A stretch of 64,000 nucleotides of DNA from Micrococcales bacterium (GTDB taxonomy: Bacteria; Actinomycetota; Actinomycetes; S36-B12; UBA10799): the NCBI GenBank assembly GCA_016703125.1, contig JADJCR010000001.1, forward strand, positions 1 through 64,000, given 5' to 3'. The position numbers were made by a program, and so were the translations under genes. Shown here one piece after another: positions 42,200-51,576 of the stretch. The notes beneath the pieces were generated by a model. That model ran no database searches and was not told the DNA's origin. It saw nothing but the letters and a program-made list of their open reading frames with translations. Each line of letters begins with the position of its first letter. Within the stretch, counting starts at the first letter, position 1.

Positions 42200-43576
42200 T
42201 CAGCCGACGGGGACCTGGGGCAGCGTCTCGAGTCCCACCGCCAGGCGTTCCTCGGTGACCTCCTCGTCGACCATGCGGCCGTTGAGGTAGTCGTCGTAGG
42301 CCGTGAGGTCGAAGTGGCCGTGACCGCACAGCGCGGTGAGGATCACCGTCTCCTCGCCGGTCTCGCGGGCCTGCTTGGCCTGCCGGATGGCCAGCGCCAG
42401 TGCGTGTGTCGGTTCCGGGGCCGGCACGATGCCCTCCGTGCGGGCGAACTGCACGGCTGCGGCGAAGCACTCGGTCTGCGGGACGGCCTCGGCGCTCATC
42501 AGTCCCTGCTCGTACACGTGGCTGATCAACGGCGCCATCCCGTGGTAGCGCAGGCCACCCGCGTGGATGGGGTCGGGCACGAAGTCGTGGCCGAGTGTGT
42601 GCATCTTCATCAGCGGGGTCATGCCGGCGGTGTCGCCGAAGTCGTAGGCGTAAACCCCGCGGGTCAGCGAGGGGCAACTCATCGGTTCCGCGGCGATGAT
42701 CTCCGGAGCGATCCGCCCCGCGAGCTTCTCGCGCAGGAAGGGGAACGACAGGCCCGCGAAGTTCGACCCGCCGCCGGTGCACCCGACGATGTGGGTCGGG
42801 GTGTCGCCGGCCATCTCCATCTGCAACAGGGCCTCCTCGCCGATCACGGTCTGGTGCAGCAGCACGTGGTTGAGTACCGAACCGAGCGCGTAGCGCACCT
42901 GCGGGTTCTGTGCGGCCACCTCGACCGCCTCGGAGATCGCAATGCCCAGCGAACCCGAGTGGTTGGCCGGGTCGGCGCCCAGCGTGCGCCCGGCCTCGGT
43001 GAGGTCGGAGGGGGAGCGGTGGACCGAGGCACCGAAGGCCTCGATCATCAGTCGGCGGTACGGCTTGGAGTCGTAGGACGCTCCCACCTGCCAGACCTCG
43101 CACTCCAGGCCGTACAGGGCGCAGGCGAAGGCCAGGGCCGTGCCCCACTGTCCAGCGCCGGTCTCAGTGGTCAGCTTGCTCACGCCTTCGGCGGCGTTGT
43201 AGTACGCCTGCGGGACCGCGGTGTTGGGCTTGTGCGATCCGGCGGGCGACACGCCCTCGTACTTGTAGTAGATGCGCGCGGGGGTGTCGAGCGCCTGCTC
43301 GAGGCGGTGTGCGCGGAACAAGGGCGTGGGCCGCCACTGCCGGTAGACGTCGAGCACGCCGCCCGGGATGTCGATGAAACGCTCGCCGCTGACCTCCTGC
43401 TCGATGAGCGCCAAGGGGAACAACGGCGCGAGGTCCTCGGGCCCGACTGGCTGCATCGTGCCCGGGTGCAGCGGAGGTGGGGGCGGGGCCGGCAGGTCCG
43501 GGATGATGTTGTACCAGGCCGTGGGGATCTGGTCCTCGGTCAGCAGGTACTTGTGCTGGCGGATCGTGTCGTCCAT
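42200..43576 (-). CDS. trpB2: TrpB2-type tryptophan synthase beta chain-like enzyme
   Basis: PLP enzyme of the TrpB2 group (TrpB-like, without TrpA contact surface), which makes tryptophan from indole and serine or phosphoserine. N-terminal TEDQIPTAWYNIIPDLPAP, the PLP lysine in GSHKPNTAVPQ, TTETGAGQWGTALAFA, and the phosphate loop GCTGGGSNFAGL. 458 residues. The ATG at 43576 has GGAGAGG 9-15 bases upstream. Not linked to other trp genes. Six bases separate its stop from that of the convergent malic enzyme gene. Confidence 0.9.
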   Translation of the reverse strand: MDDTIRQHKYLLTEDQIPTAWYNIIPDLPAPPPPPLHPGTMQPVGPEDLAPLFPLALIEQEVSGERFIDIPGGVLDVYRQWRPTPLFRAHRLEQALDTPARIYYKYEGVSPAGSHKPNTAVPQAYYNAAEGVSKLTTETGAGQWGTALAFACALYGLECEVWQVGASYDSKPYRRLMIEAFGASVHRSPSDLTEAGRTLGADPANHSGSLGIAISEAVEVAAQNPQVRYALGSVLNHVLLHQTVIGEEALLQMEMAGDTPTHIVGCTGGGSNFAGLSFPFLREKLAGRIAPEIIAAEPMSCPSLTRGVYAYDFGDTAGMTPLMKMHTLGHDFVPDPIHAGGLRYHGMAPLISHVYEQGLMSAEAVPQTECFAAAVQFARTEGIVPAPEPTHALALAIRQAKQARETGEETVILTALCGHGHFDLTAYDDYLNGRMVDEEVTEERLAVGLETLPQVPVG

Positions 43577-43650
43577 CGGTGGCCCTCTCCTCGCTTGCAT
43601 GGAACGCTACCGACGTGCGTGTGACGCGGATCACCTGGGTCGGCGTTGGG

Positions 43651-43800
43651 TGGGGTTCGTGCAGTCCGGTGGGGTTCGTGCAGTTGGTTGACGTTCAGCG
43701 CGCGACGAGCGTCAACCAACGGCACGAGCGTCAACCAACGGCACGAGCGTCAACCAACGGCCCGAGCGTCAACCAACGGCACGAGCGTCAACCAACGGCA
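43651..43800. repeat. 19-bp-period repeat array with inverted half
   Basis: Five near-identical 19-base units (GCACGAGCGTCAACCAACG) run from about 43704 to 43800. Left of them, two units TGGGGTTCGTGCAGTCCGG (43651 and 43670, also period 19) carry the core in inverse orientation (TTCGTGC), followed by GTTGGTTGACG, the complement of the right-hand units. The array spans the gap between trpB2 and the threonine aldolase gene and overlaps the last codons of the latter. There are no unique spacers, so it is not a CRISPR. Confidence 0.75.
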
Positions 43801-44831
43801 CGATGCTCCCGCACCACTGCCAGGAAGGCTTCGACATCCTGTGCGGTGGTGTCCCAGGAGCACATCAGCCGCACCTCGTCGGGGCCCTCCCAGGGGTAGA
43901 AGTGGAACCGCTCCTGCAGGGCCGCTGCGTCCGGCATCGTGGCGAAGACCGCGTTGACCTCGACGGGCTGCGTGATCGTCACCCCGGTGTCGGCCAGACC
44001 CTCCGCGAGCCGCTGGGCCATCGCGTTGGCGTTCTGCGCGGTACGCCGCCACAGGTCGTCGGACAGCATCGCGAGGAACTGCGCGGCGAGGTACCGGTGC
44101 TTGCTGATCAACTGCGTGGTCGCCTTGCGCACCCACTTGACCTGCTCGGCGAGTTCGGGTGTGCGGAACACGACAGCCTCGGCGCCCATCAGGCCGTTCT
44201 TCGTGCCGCCCACACTGACCACGTCCGCGTCGAACATCTCGGCGACCTCGCCGAGCCCGCAGCCGAGCGCGACTGCGGCGTTGGCCAAGCGGGCGCCGTC
44301 GACGTGGATGCGCATGCCGAGGCGGCGGGCTTCGGCGGCCAGCGCAGCGGCCTGGGTGGCTTTGTAGACGGTTCCGTACTCCGTTGACTGGGTCACCGAC
44401 AAGACGGTGGGTTGCACGGCGTGCTCATCGCCCAGGCGCTCGCACACCCCGGCCAGTTGCTCGGCGTGCAGCCGTCCGTCGGCGGTCGGCAGAGCCACCA
44501 GTTTCGAGCCGAGGATGCGTTCGGGGGCGCCGCCCTCATCCACGTTGATGTGCGCCACCTGGCTGCAGACCACCGCATCCCAGGGACGCGTCAGGCACGC
44601 CTGCAGTGCGATGAGGTTGGCGCCGGTGCCGTTGGCCACCAGCACGGGGACGGTATCAGGACCGAACACCTCACGCAGCGCGTCCTCCGCACGGCGGGTC
44701 CAGGCATCGTCCCCGTACGCACTGGCGTGTTCGGTATTGGCCTCGGCCAGTGCGGCCATGACGTCGGGGTGCACACCACTGTGGTTGTCGCTGCCGAAGG
44801 AGATCACCACTCCATAGTGCGGGAGGCACAC
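43788..44831 (-). CDS. Low-specificity L-threonine aldolase (beta-eliminating lyase family)
   Basis: PLP enzyme splitting threonine to glycine and acetaldehyde. FGSDNHSGVHPDVMAAL, ANGTGANLIALQA, DGARLANAAVALG and the PLP lysine in SVGGTKNGLMGAEAVVF. About 347 residues. The family usually starts at ISFGSDN, so GTG 44807 is an alternative start. Its last codons are made of the 19-bp repeat, and the C-terminal HRAVG is therefore repeat-derived. Confidence 0.85.
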   Translation of the reverse strand: MCLPHYGVVISFGSDNHSGVHPDVMAALAEANTEHASAYGDDAWTRRAEDALREVFGPDTVPVLVANGTGANLIALQACLTRPWDAVVCSQVAHINVDEGGAPERILGSKLVALPTADGRLHAEQLAGVCERLGDEHAVQPTVLSVTQSTEYGTVYKATQAAALAAEARRLGMRIHVDGARLANAAVALGCGLGEVAEMFDADVVSVGGTKNGLMGAEAVVFRTPELAEQVKWVRKATTQLISKHRYLAAQFLAMLSDDLWRRTAQNANAMAQRLAEGLADTGVTITQPVEVNAVFATMPDAAALQERFHFYPWEGPDEVRLMCSWDTTAQDVEAFLAVVREHRAVG

Positions 44832-44969
44832 TGCGGGTAACGCCGCAGGTCCGGTGCGCCGATAAGGGGGAGGAAGGGCACGCGCGTCTGCCCACCGCAG
44901 GGGAGTTGGCAGGCGACTCGACGGTCGTCATGCGCGGGGGGCTGCGGTGGTTGTCATATCGTGTCGGCC

Positions 44970-45932
44970 ATGCTCGCCGTGTTTGCCTCCGCGTTTGATT
45001 CCGACGATCCGCTGAACGCGTTGGAGGTCGGTGAACGACCCGATCCGCAGGTTCCGGACGGATGGGTCGCCGTGCGGGTCAAGGCCGCGTCCCTGAACCA
45101 TCACGACCTGTGGAGCCTGCGGGGGGTCGGGTTGTCGTCAGCGGCCCTGCCGATGATCCTGGGCTGCGACGCCGCTGGGGTCGACCCCGAGGGCCGGGAG
45201 GTGATCGTCCACTCCGTGATCGGGTCGGCGTCCGCAGGTGGCGGTGACGAGACGCTGGATCCGTCCAGGTCGCTGCTCAGTGAGAAGCAGCAGGGCACGT
45301 TCGCCGAGTGGGTCGTCGTGCCGCGGGAGAACCTGCTGGCCAAACCCGCGGCTCTGAGTTTCGAGCAGGCTGCCTGCCTGCCCACCGCGTGGCTGACGGC
45401 CTACCGGATGCTCTTCAGTCGCGGCCACCTGCAGCCGGGGGAGACGGTGCTGGTGCAAGGCGCTGGCGGCGGCGTGGCCAGCGCGGCCATCATGCTGGCC
45501 CGGCACGCCGGTGCCCGGGTGTGGGCCACCACCCGGGACAAGGGGGATTTTGCCCTCGAGATGGGCGCGCATGCGGTCTTCGACTCCGGGCAACGGTTGC
45601 CTCACCGCGTGGACATGGTCATCGAGACCGTGGGTGCGGCCACGTGGTCGCACTCCGTGCGCAGCCTGCGCCCCGGGGGGCGGATCGTGGTCAGCGGTGC
45701 CACGACCGGCGGTCAGCCGCCGGCCGACCTCGCCCATGTGTACTTCCGGCAGTTGAGCATCATCGGTTCCACGATGGGCACCGCCGCGGAACTCCGGCGG
45801 CTCATCGACATGTGCGAAGCCACGGAACTGCGCCCACCCATCGACGCCGAGTACCGGTTGGCGGACGCCCGTGAGGCCTTCGCCCGACTGGCTGCCGGGG
45901 ACGTGCGGGGGAAACTGGTGTTGACGGTCTAG
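44970..45932 (+). CDS. MDR-family NAD(P)H-dependent oxidoreductase (quinone reductase-like)
   Basis: Medium-chain dehydrogenase fold: GroES-like N-domain (SLNHHDLWSLRGVG, ILGCDAAGVD) and Rossmann domain with VLVQGAGGGVASAAIMLARHAGA. The catalytic zinc ligands of alcohol dehydrogenases are absent, so it is more like quinone or enoyl reductases of the family. About 320 residues. ATG 44970 is preferred over 44961 because the family starts near it. Divergent from the aldolase gene. Confidence 0.82.
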   Translation: MLAVFASAFDSDDPLNALEVGERPDPQVPDGWVAVRVKAASLNHHDLWSLRGVGLSSAALPMILGCDAAGVDPEGREVIVHSVIGSASAGGGDETLDPSRSLLSEKQQGTFAEWVVVPRENLLAKPAALSFEQAACLPTAWLTAYRMLFSRGHLQPGETVLVQGAGGGVASAAIMLARHAGARVWATTRDKGDFALEMGAHAVFDSGQRLPHRVDMVIETVGAATWSHSVRSLRPGGRIVVSGATTGGQPPADLAHVYFRQLSIIGSTMGTAAELRRLIDMCEATELRPPIDAEYRLADAREAFARLAAGDVRGKLVLTV

Positions 45933-45936
45933 TGCG

Positions 45937-46107
45937 TCATTCCTCGTCGTCGCGCGCGAGCCACGTCGCCAGGCGTTCGATGGCGTTCTCGTCGCCGGGG
46001 TGCAGGTCGACGAACACCCGCAACTGATCGGTGAGCCACTCGATGCCGAAATGCTCGCCCTCCCGGCGTCGGGCCAGTTCCTCGATACCTCGGTCGCTGT
46101 CGTACAT
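45937..46107 (-). CDS. DUF6104 small protein coupled to kgd
   Basis: 56 residues: MYDSDRGIEELARRR at the start, EWLTDQLRVFVDLHP in the middle and ERLATWLARDDEE at the end, matching the actinobacterial DUF6104 family as I recall it. Acidic and soluble; function unknown. Its ATG overlaps the kgd TGA by one base (TGATG), so it should be made by translational coupling with Kgd. Confidence 0.8.
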   Translation of the reverse strand: MYDSDRGIEELARRREGEHFGIEWLTDQLRVFVDLHPGDENAIERLATWLARDDEE

Positions 46108-49100
46108 CAGCCGCCGAGGGCCTCGCTGACGATCTGGGCCTGTTCGGCCTCATGCGCCTTGTGCGAGCCGGTGGCAGGGGACGCCGACGGTGGCCGGGAG
46201 ACGCAGTTCAGGTCCCGCCCGCCCAGTTCGGGCGAGAGGTTCACGGAGATGTACTGCCAGGCGCCTTGGTTGAACTGCTCCTCCTGCACCCAGACGAGCT
46301 CGGCGTCGTCCGGGTACTGCTCCAGAGCCGCGCGGATCTCATCGACGGGAAGCGGGTACAGCCGCTCGAGACGCACGATGGCGACGTCGTCGCGCCCGGC
46401 CTTCTGGCGACCGGCGAACAGGTCCCAGGTGACCTTGCCGGAGCACATCAGCACCCGGCGAACGCCCTGCGCGTCGATGCTGTCGTCGCTGATGACGGGC
46501 CGGAAGTAGCCGCTGGTGAAGTCGTCGGCCCTGGACGTGGCCGTCTTGAGGCGCAGCATGGATTTCGGAGTGAACACGATCAGCGGCTTGTGGTGCGGGG
46601 CCTTCGCGTGCCAGCGCAGCAGGTGGAAGTAGCTGGCCGGGGTGCTGGGCATGGCCACGGTCATGTTGTTCTGTGCCGACAACTGCAGGTAACGCTCCAC
46701 GCGGGCCGACGAGTGGTCCGGCCCCTGGCCCTCATAGCCGTGCGGCAGCAGCATGACGATGCCGGAGAGCTGCCCCCACTTCTGTTCGCCGCTGGAGATG
46801 AACTCGTCGGTGATCGTCTGGGCGCCGTTGGCGAAGTCGCCGAACTGCGCCTCCCACAGCACAAGCGCGTCGGGGTTCTGCACCGAGTAGCCGTACTCGA
46901 AACCGAGAGCGGCGAACTCGCTGAGCATCGAGTCGTAGAGGTAGTACCGGCCCTGGTCGGCAGACAGGTGGTGCAGCGGGAAGTACCGCTCCTCTGTCAC
47001 CCGGTCGACGATGACGGCGTGCCGCTGGCCGAACGTGCCGCGGCCGCTGTCCTGCCCGGTGAGCCGCACGTCGCGGCCTTCCATGAGCAGGGAGCCGAAC
47101 GCGATGGTCTCGCCCATGGCCCAGTCGATGGTGCCGTCCTCGACCATCTGTGCGCGCCGCTGCAACTGCGGCTTCAGCCGGGTGTGGACGGTGATCCGCT
47201 CGGGCAGCGATACCTGCGTGTCCACGATGCGTTTGAGGGTCTCTTCGGAGATCGCGGTCTCCACGTGAGCCGGGTACTCCACGACGGTGACCGGTGCGGT
47301 CTCCTCCGGGTGGGACATGGCCTCGCGGGTCTCGGAGAACACCCGCTCCAGTTGCGCCTGATAGTCCTGCAGCGCCTGCTCGGCCTCTTCCTGCGACAGG
47401 TCGCCGCGCTCGATCAACGACGAGGTGTAGAGCTTGCGCACGGAACGCTTCTGGTCGATGAGCTGGTACATCTTCGGGTTGGTCAGCGACGGGTCGTCGG
47501 CCTCGTTGTGCCCGCGCCGCCGGTAGCACACCAAGTCGATGACGACGTCCTTCTTGAAGGCCTGCCGGAAGTCGAAGGCCATCCGGGCCACTCGCACGCA
47601 GGCCTCGGGGTCGTCACCGTTGACGTGGAAGATCGGCGCCTGCACCGTCCGGGCTACGTCCGTGGCGTACACCGAACTGCGACTGCTCTCCGGGGGGGTG
47701 GTGAAGCCCACCTGGTTGTTCACGATGATGTGCACGGTGCCGCCGGTGCGGTAACCGCGCAGTTGCGAGAGGTTCAACGTCTCGGCCACCACACCCTGGC
47801 CCGCGAAGGCCGCGTCACCGTGCATCAGCACCGGGATCACCGGGAAGTCCTCGCCGCGGTCGAGCAGATCCTGCTTGGCCCGCACGATGCCTTCGAGCAC
47901 GGGGTTGACCGCCTCGAGGTGGCTGGGGTTGGCGGCAAGGTAGACCGTGATCTCCTTGCCGCTTTCGGCGGTGTACGTGCCTTCGCTGCCCAGGTGGTAC
48001 TTGACGTCGCCCGAGCCCATGACGGAGTCGACAGTGCCGCCCTCGAACTCACGGAAGATCTGCGCGTAGCGTTTGCCCGCGATGTTGGCCAGCACGTTGA
48101 GCCGGCCCCGGTGGGGCATGCCGATGGCCACCTCGTCGAGGTTGTGCTGCGCGGAGGCCTCCAGGATCTCGTCGAGCACGGCGATGGTCGATTCCGCACC
48201 CTCGAGCGAGAAGCGTTTCTGGCCCACGTACTTGGTCTGCAGGAAGGTCTCGAAGGCCTCGGCCGCGTTGAGCCGGCGCAGGATCTGCATCTGTTCCTGG
48301 CGCGTCGGGGGGCTGTACGGGCGTTCCACGTGCTGCTGGATCCAGAAGCGCTGCTCGGGGTCCTGGATGTGCATGTACTCCACGCCGATGGTGCGGCAGT
48401 AGGAGTCGCGCAGGACACCGAGGATGTCGCGCAGCTTCTTGAACGGCTTGCCGCCGAAGCCGCCGGTGGCGAACTCGCGGTCGAGGTCCCACAGGGTGAG
48501 CCCATGACTGGTCACGTCGAGGTCGGGGTGGGCCCGCTGCTTGTACTCGAGGGGGTCGATGTCGGCCATGAGGTGCCCACGCACGCGGTAGGCGTGGATG
48601 AGTTCCTGCACGCGAGCGGTCTTGGAGATCTCGTCGTCGTGGGCCAGTGCGATGTCCTGTGCCCAGCGGATCGGCTCGTAGGGGATGCGCAACGAGCGGA
48701 AGACGTTGACGAAGAAGTCCTCCTCGCCGAGCAGAAGTTGATGCATGCGGCGCAGGAATTCCCCGCTCTGGGCGCCCTGGATGATGCGGTGGTCGTATGT
48801 CGAGGTCAGGGTGATGATCTTGCTGATGCCCTGGCGAACGATGGTCTCGACCGCGGCCCCCTGGAACTCCGCGGGGTACTCCATGGCCCCGACGCCCACG
48901 ATGACGCCCTGTCCGGGCATGAGCCGCGGAACCGAGTGCACCGTCCCGATCGTGCCCGGGTTGGTCAGGCTGGCGGTCGTCCCGGCGAAGTCATCCACCC
49001 CGAGCTTGCCCATCCGGGCCCGGTGGATGAGGTCTTCATAGGCGTGCCGGAACGCAGCGAAGTCCATGTCCTGGGCGTTCTTGATGGACGGCACGAGCAG

Positions 49101-49673
49101 TTGCCGGGTGCCGTCCTTCTTCGTCATGTCGATGGCGATGCCCAGCCCGATCGACTCGTGCTGGACGACCGCGGGCTTGCCGTCGACCTCCGCGTACGAG
49201 ACGTTCATGCTCGGTATGGACTTCATTGCCTGCACCATCGCGAAGCCGATGAGGAGGGTGAAGCTGATCTTGCCCTGGCGCTTGCGCTTCAGGTGGTTGT
49301 TGATCACCACCCGGTTGTCGACCAGCAGTTTCGCGGGGACCGCCCGCACGCTGGTCGCGGTCGGCACCCCCAGGCTGGCCTCCATGTTGGTGACGACCCG
49401 GGCGGCCGGTCCACGCAGGACGCTGGCCTCCTCCTTGCTGACCTGGGGTGCGGCCGGCTTGACGGCAGGGACAGCCGGGGCGGCTTTCGGAGCCCTGGAC
49501 TGTTCGATCTTGGACCGCAGGGCAGCGGCACGGGCCGGGTCGGAGGGGACGTAGTCGGCGAAGAAGTCCCACCAAGCGGGGTCGACGGAGTGCCGGTCCT
49601 GCAGGTACTGCTCGTACAGTTCGTCGACGAGCCATTCGTTTGCGCCGAAGGCACTGTTTGCGTCAGTGGTCAC
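46107..49673 (-). CDS. kgd: Multifunctional 2-oxoglutarate decarboxylase/dehydrogenase E1-E2 (Kgd)
   Basis: TCA-cycle enzyme of actinobacteria in which an E2-type succinyltransferase domain is fused before a ThDP-dependent E1. N-terminal docking tail (~1-40: WLVDELYEQYLQDRHSVDPAWW), a flexible Ala/Pro linker, the E2 acyltransferase core (~100-350, with STYDHRIIQGAQSGEFL holding the catalytic His/Asp), then E1 from about 390: PHRGRLNVLANIAGK, the ThDP region GDAAFAGQGVVAETLN, and VNNQVGFTT. 1188 residues, intact, although long. In relatives it is inhibited by the FHA protein GarA/OdhI through its N-terminus. Behind it comes DUF6104; upstream is a 0.5 kb repeat array. Confidence 0.95.
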   Translation of the reverse strand: MTTDANSAFGANEWLVDELYEQYLQDRHSVDPAWWDFFADYVPSDPARAAALRSKIEQSRAPKAAPAVPAVKPAAPQVSKEEASVLRGPAARVVTNMEASLGVPTATSVRAVPAKLLVDNRVVINNHLKRKRQGKISFTLLIGFAMVQAMKSIPSMNVSYAEVDGKPAVVQHESIGLGIAIDMTKKDGTRQLLVPSIKNAQDMDFAAFRHAYEDLIHRARMGKLGVDDFAGTTASLTNPGTIGTVHSVPRLMPGQGVIVGVGAMEYPAEFQGAAVETIVRQGISKIITLTSTYDHRIIQGAQSGEFLRRMHQLLLGEEDFFVNVFRSLRIPYEPIRWAQDIALAHDDEISKTARVQELIHAYRVRGHLMADIDPLEYKQRAHPDLDVTSHGLTLWDLDREFATGGFGGKPFKKLRDILGVLRDSYCRTIGVEYMHIQDPEQRFWIQQHVERPYSPPTRQEQMQILRRLNAAEAFETFLQTKYVGQKRFSLEGAESTIAVLDEILEASAQHNLDEVAIGMPHRGRLNVLANIAGKRYAQIFREFEGGTVDSVMGSGDVKYHLGSEGTYTAESGKEITVYLAANPSHLEAVNPVLEGIVRAKQDLLDRGEDFPVIPVLMHGDAAFAGQGVVAETLNLSQLRGYRTGGTVHIIVNNQVGFTTPPESSRSSVYATDVARTVQAPIFHVNGDDPEACVRVARMAFDFRQAFKKDVVIDLVCYRRRGHNEADDPSLTNPKMYQLIDQKRSVRKLYTSSLIERGDLSQEEAEQALQDYQAQLERVFSETREAMSHPEETAPVTVVEYPAHVETAISEETLKRIVDTQVSLPERITVHTRLKPQLQRRAQMVEDGTIDWAMGETIAFGSLLMEGRDVRLTGQDSGRGTFGQRHAVIVDRVTEERYFPLHHLSADQGRYYLYDSMLSEFAALGFEYGYSVQNPDALVLWEAQFGDFANGAQTITDEFISSGEQKWGQLSGIVMLLPHGYEGQGPDHSSARVERYLQLSAQNNMTVAMPSTPASYFHLLRWHAKAPHHKPLIVFTPKSMLRLKTATSRADDFTSGYFRPVISDDSIDAQGVRRVLMCSGKVTWDLFAGRQKAGRDDVAIVRLERLYPLPVDEIRAALEQYPDDAELVWVQEEQFNQGAWQYISVNLSPELGGRDLNCVSRPPSASPATGSHKAHEAEQAQIVSEALGG

Positions 49674-49796
49674 GGGAGCCCCTGGGGTCGATGCACATGC
49701 CGACCACCAGCCTAGTCAGCCGTGGGCGGCGGTGCACCGGTTCCCTCACAGACGCAAGGTTGCGGTTCGGACTCGGAGGGGTCGGGTGCGGTGTTC

Positions 49797-50325
49797 TGCT
49801 CAAGGGGGGAGAGGTACCGCTAGTTGGGAGCGTTTGAACCGGGTTGGATCGCTCCCGGGTGTCCGGGTCTCTCCCGGGTGGTGCGGGGGCGGCGTCGTGC
49901 TGAAGGCGGGAGAGGTGCCGCTACTGGGGAGCGTTACAACCGGGTTTGGTCGCTACAGGATGGAGCGGGGCGGCGTCGTGCTGAAGGTGGAGAGGTACCT
50001 CTACGGGGAGCGTTACAACCGGGTTTGGTCGCTAGGATGGAGTTGGGGCCGCTTGTGCTCAAGGCGGGAGCGGTACCGCTAGTTGGGAGCGTTTGAACCG
50101 GGTTGGATCGCTCCCGGGTGTCCGGGTCTCTCCCGGGTGGTGCGGGGGCGGCGTCGTGCTGAAGGCGGGAGAGGTGCCGCTACTGGGGAGCGTTACAACC
50201 GGGTTTGGTCGCTACAGGATGGAGCTGGGGCCGCTTGTGCTCAAGGGGGGAGAGGTGCCGCTAGTTGGGAGCGTTTGAACCGGGTTGGATCGCTCCCGGG
50301 TGTCCGGGTCTCTCCCGGGTGGACC
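49797..50325. repeat. Nested inverted-repeat array, locus B (six units)
   Basis: Three long units start at about 49797, 50056 and 50238, each with GGGAGAG (or a GGGAGCG variant), GGGAGCG, CGCTCCC, CTCTCCC; for example 49807-49813, 49826-49832, 49850-49856, 49869-49875. Short units (about 49885, 49971, 50141) keep the left arms but end in a degraded CGCTA and GGATGGAG. The units are nearly identical, which points to recent tandem duplication. The array occupies the gap between the acyl-CoA dehydrogenase gene and kgd. Shares TCGCTCCC, TGTCCG and TCTCCCGGGTGG with locus A. Confidence 0.8.
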
Positions 50326-50359
50326 TGGACGGGCCCGGGTGAACCAGGATCCCACGGCC

Positions 50360-51528
50360 CTACCCGGCCGTCAGGGTCCGTGAGATCACCAGCAGCTGGA
50401 TCTCCGAGGCGCCCTCGACGACTCGCAGCATGCGTAGGTGCCGCAGCACGCGCTCGACGGGTCCGGACTTCATCAGCCCCATGCCGCCGAAGACCTGCAG
50501 GCACCGGTCCGCCACGTCGTAGGCGCGCTCCGTGGCGTAGTACTTGACGATCGACGCGTCCAGCATCGGGTTCTGCCCTCGTCGACCGCCCAGGCCAGGT
50601 GGTAGACCAACCACCGCATCGACTCGATGTCCACCTTGCTCTGCGCCAGGGGGAAACTCGCACCCTGGAACGCGGCCAGTGGCTTGCCGAAGGCGGTACG
50701 GGCCTGCACGTGTGCTGTGGCCGCTTCCAGGCTGAACTCGGCCAGCCCGAGCGCCTGCGCGCCGATGTAGGCACGCCCGGCGTTGAGGAACTCCATCGCC
50801 GCGAAGAAGCCCAAGCCCACTTCGCCGATCACGTGGTCGGCGGGAACCCACGTGTCCTCGAAGAACAGCTCGCCGGGATGGGTGTCGGAGATGTTCCACT
50901 GCGTCGGTCCGCGGCGGAATTGATCGGCCGGGACGAGGAACGCGGTGATGCCCCCGGCGGCACGCTTCTGAGGGTCTGTGACTGCAAAGACCACCGCGAA
51001 GTCGGCTTCCTGGGCGTTCGTGATGTAGTGCTTGTGGCCGTTGATCCGCCAGCCGTCACCGTCCTTGATCGCCCGGGTCCGGATGGCCTGGGCGTCGGAG
51101 CCGGCCTCCGGCTCGGTCAGTGCGAAGCACCCGGACTTCGTTCCGGTCACGACTGGCCGGACCCACTGCTCGATGAGGTGCTCGGGAAGCTTGAGCAGCA
51201 GCGAGTTCGGCCCTGCGGGGTTCGGCGGGGAGATCGCGGTCATGGCCAAGCGCGAGCCACTGCGGGCGGCGTCCTCGACCAGCGCCGTCATGCCCAGCGT
51301 GCTCAGTCCCTGGCCGCCCACGGACTCCGGCATGTGCGCGGCGAAGAAGCCGGCGTCCACGGACAGCGCACGCACGCGGGCCATGGCTTCGACGACCACC
51401 GCCTTGTCGGGGTACGGGGTGTCCCACTGGGCCGCGATCTCATCCTCGATCGGCTGGATCTGCCGGGTGACGAAGTCGGCGAAGGCAGCCCGCAGCGCGG
51501 TGATCTCCTCAGGAAACGTGAAATCCAT
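50360..51528 (-). CDS. Acyl-CoA dehydrogenase, one frameshift
   Basis: FAD enzyme of fatty-acid or amino-acid beta-oxidation type. FPEEITALRAAFADFVTRQI at the start, FALTEPEAGSDAQAIRTRA (FAD/substrate loop), and in the other frame the C-terminal YATERAYDVADRCLQVFGGMG, then VERVLRHLRMLRVVEGASEIQL with the catalytic-base type Glu. Frame one breaks at CCC 50576-50578; adding one base restores EGQNPMLDASIVK. Full length about 389 residues, ending at TAG 50360. No other beta-oxidation genes nearby. Confidence 0.85.
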
Positions 51529-51576
51529 GTGCGCATCGTTGCACGCCCATCGGGGCGGGCAGGCGCAGTCCTGCGA

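Noticed and set aside
43704..43800. Possible CRISPR array
   Set aside because: Units are contiguous 19-mers without unique spacers, and there are no cas genes in the window.
46152..49715. A 1187-codon open frame on the + strand opposite kgd
   Set aside because: It is the antisense shadow of a conserved, intact high-GC gene. Its translation is low-complexity (Val/Gly/His/Arg) with no family motif.
49824..50547. Several overlapping short frames inside the nested-repeat array, apparently encoding repeats of EPGWIAPGCPG
   Set aside because: They only reflect the DNA repeat read in one frame; no ribosome-binding sites, and the frame is not kept between units.
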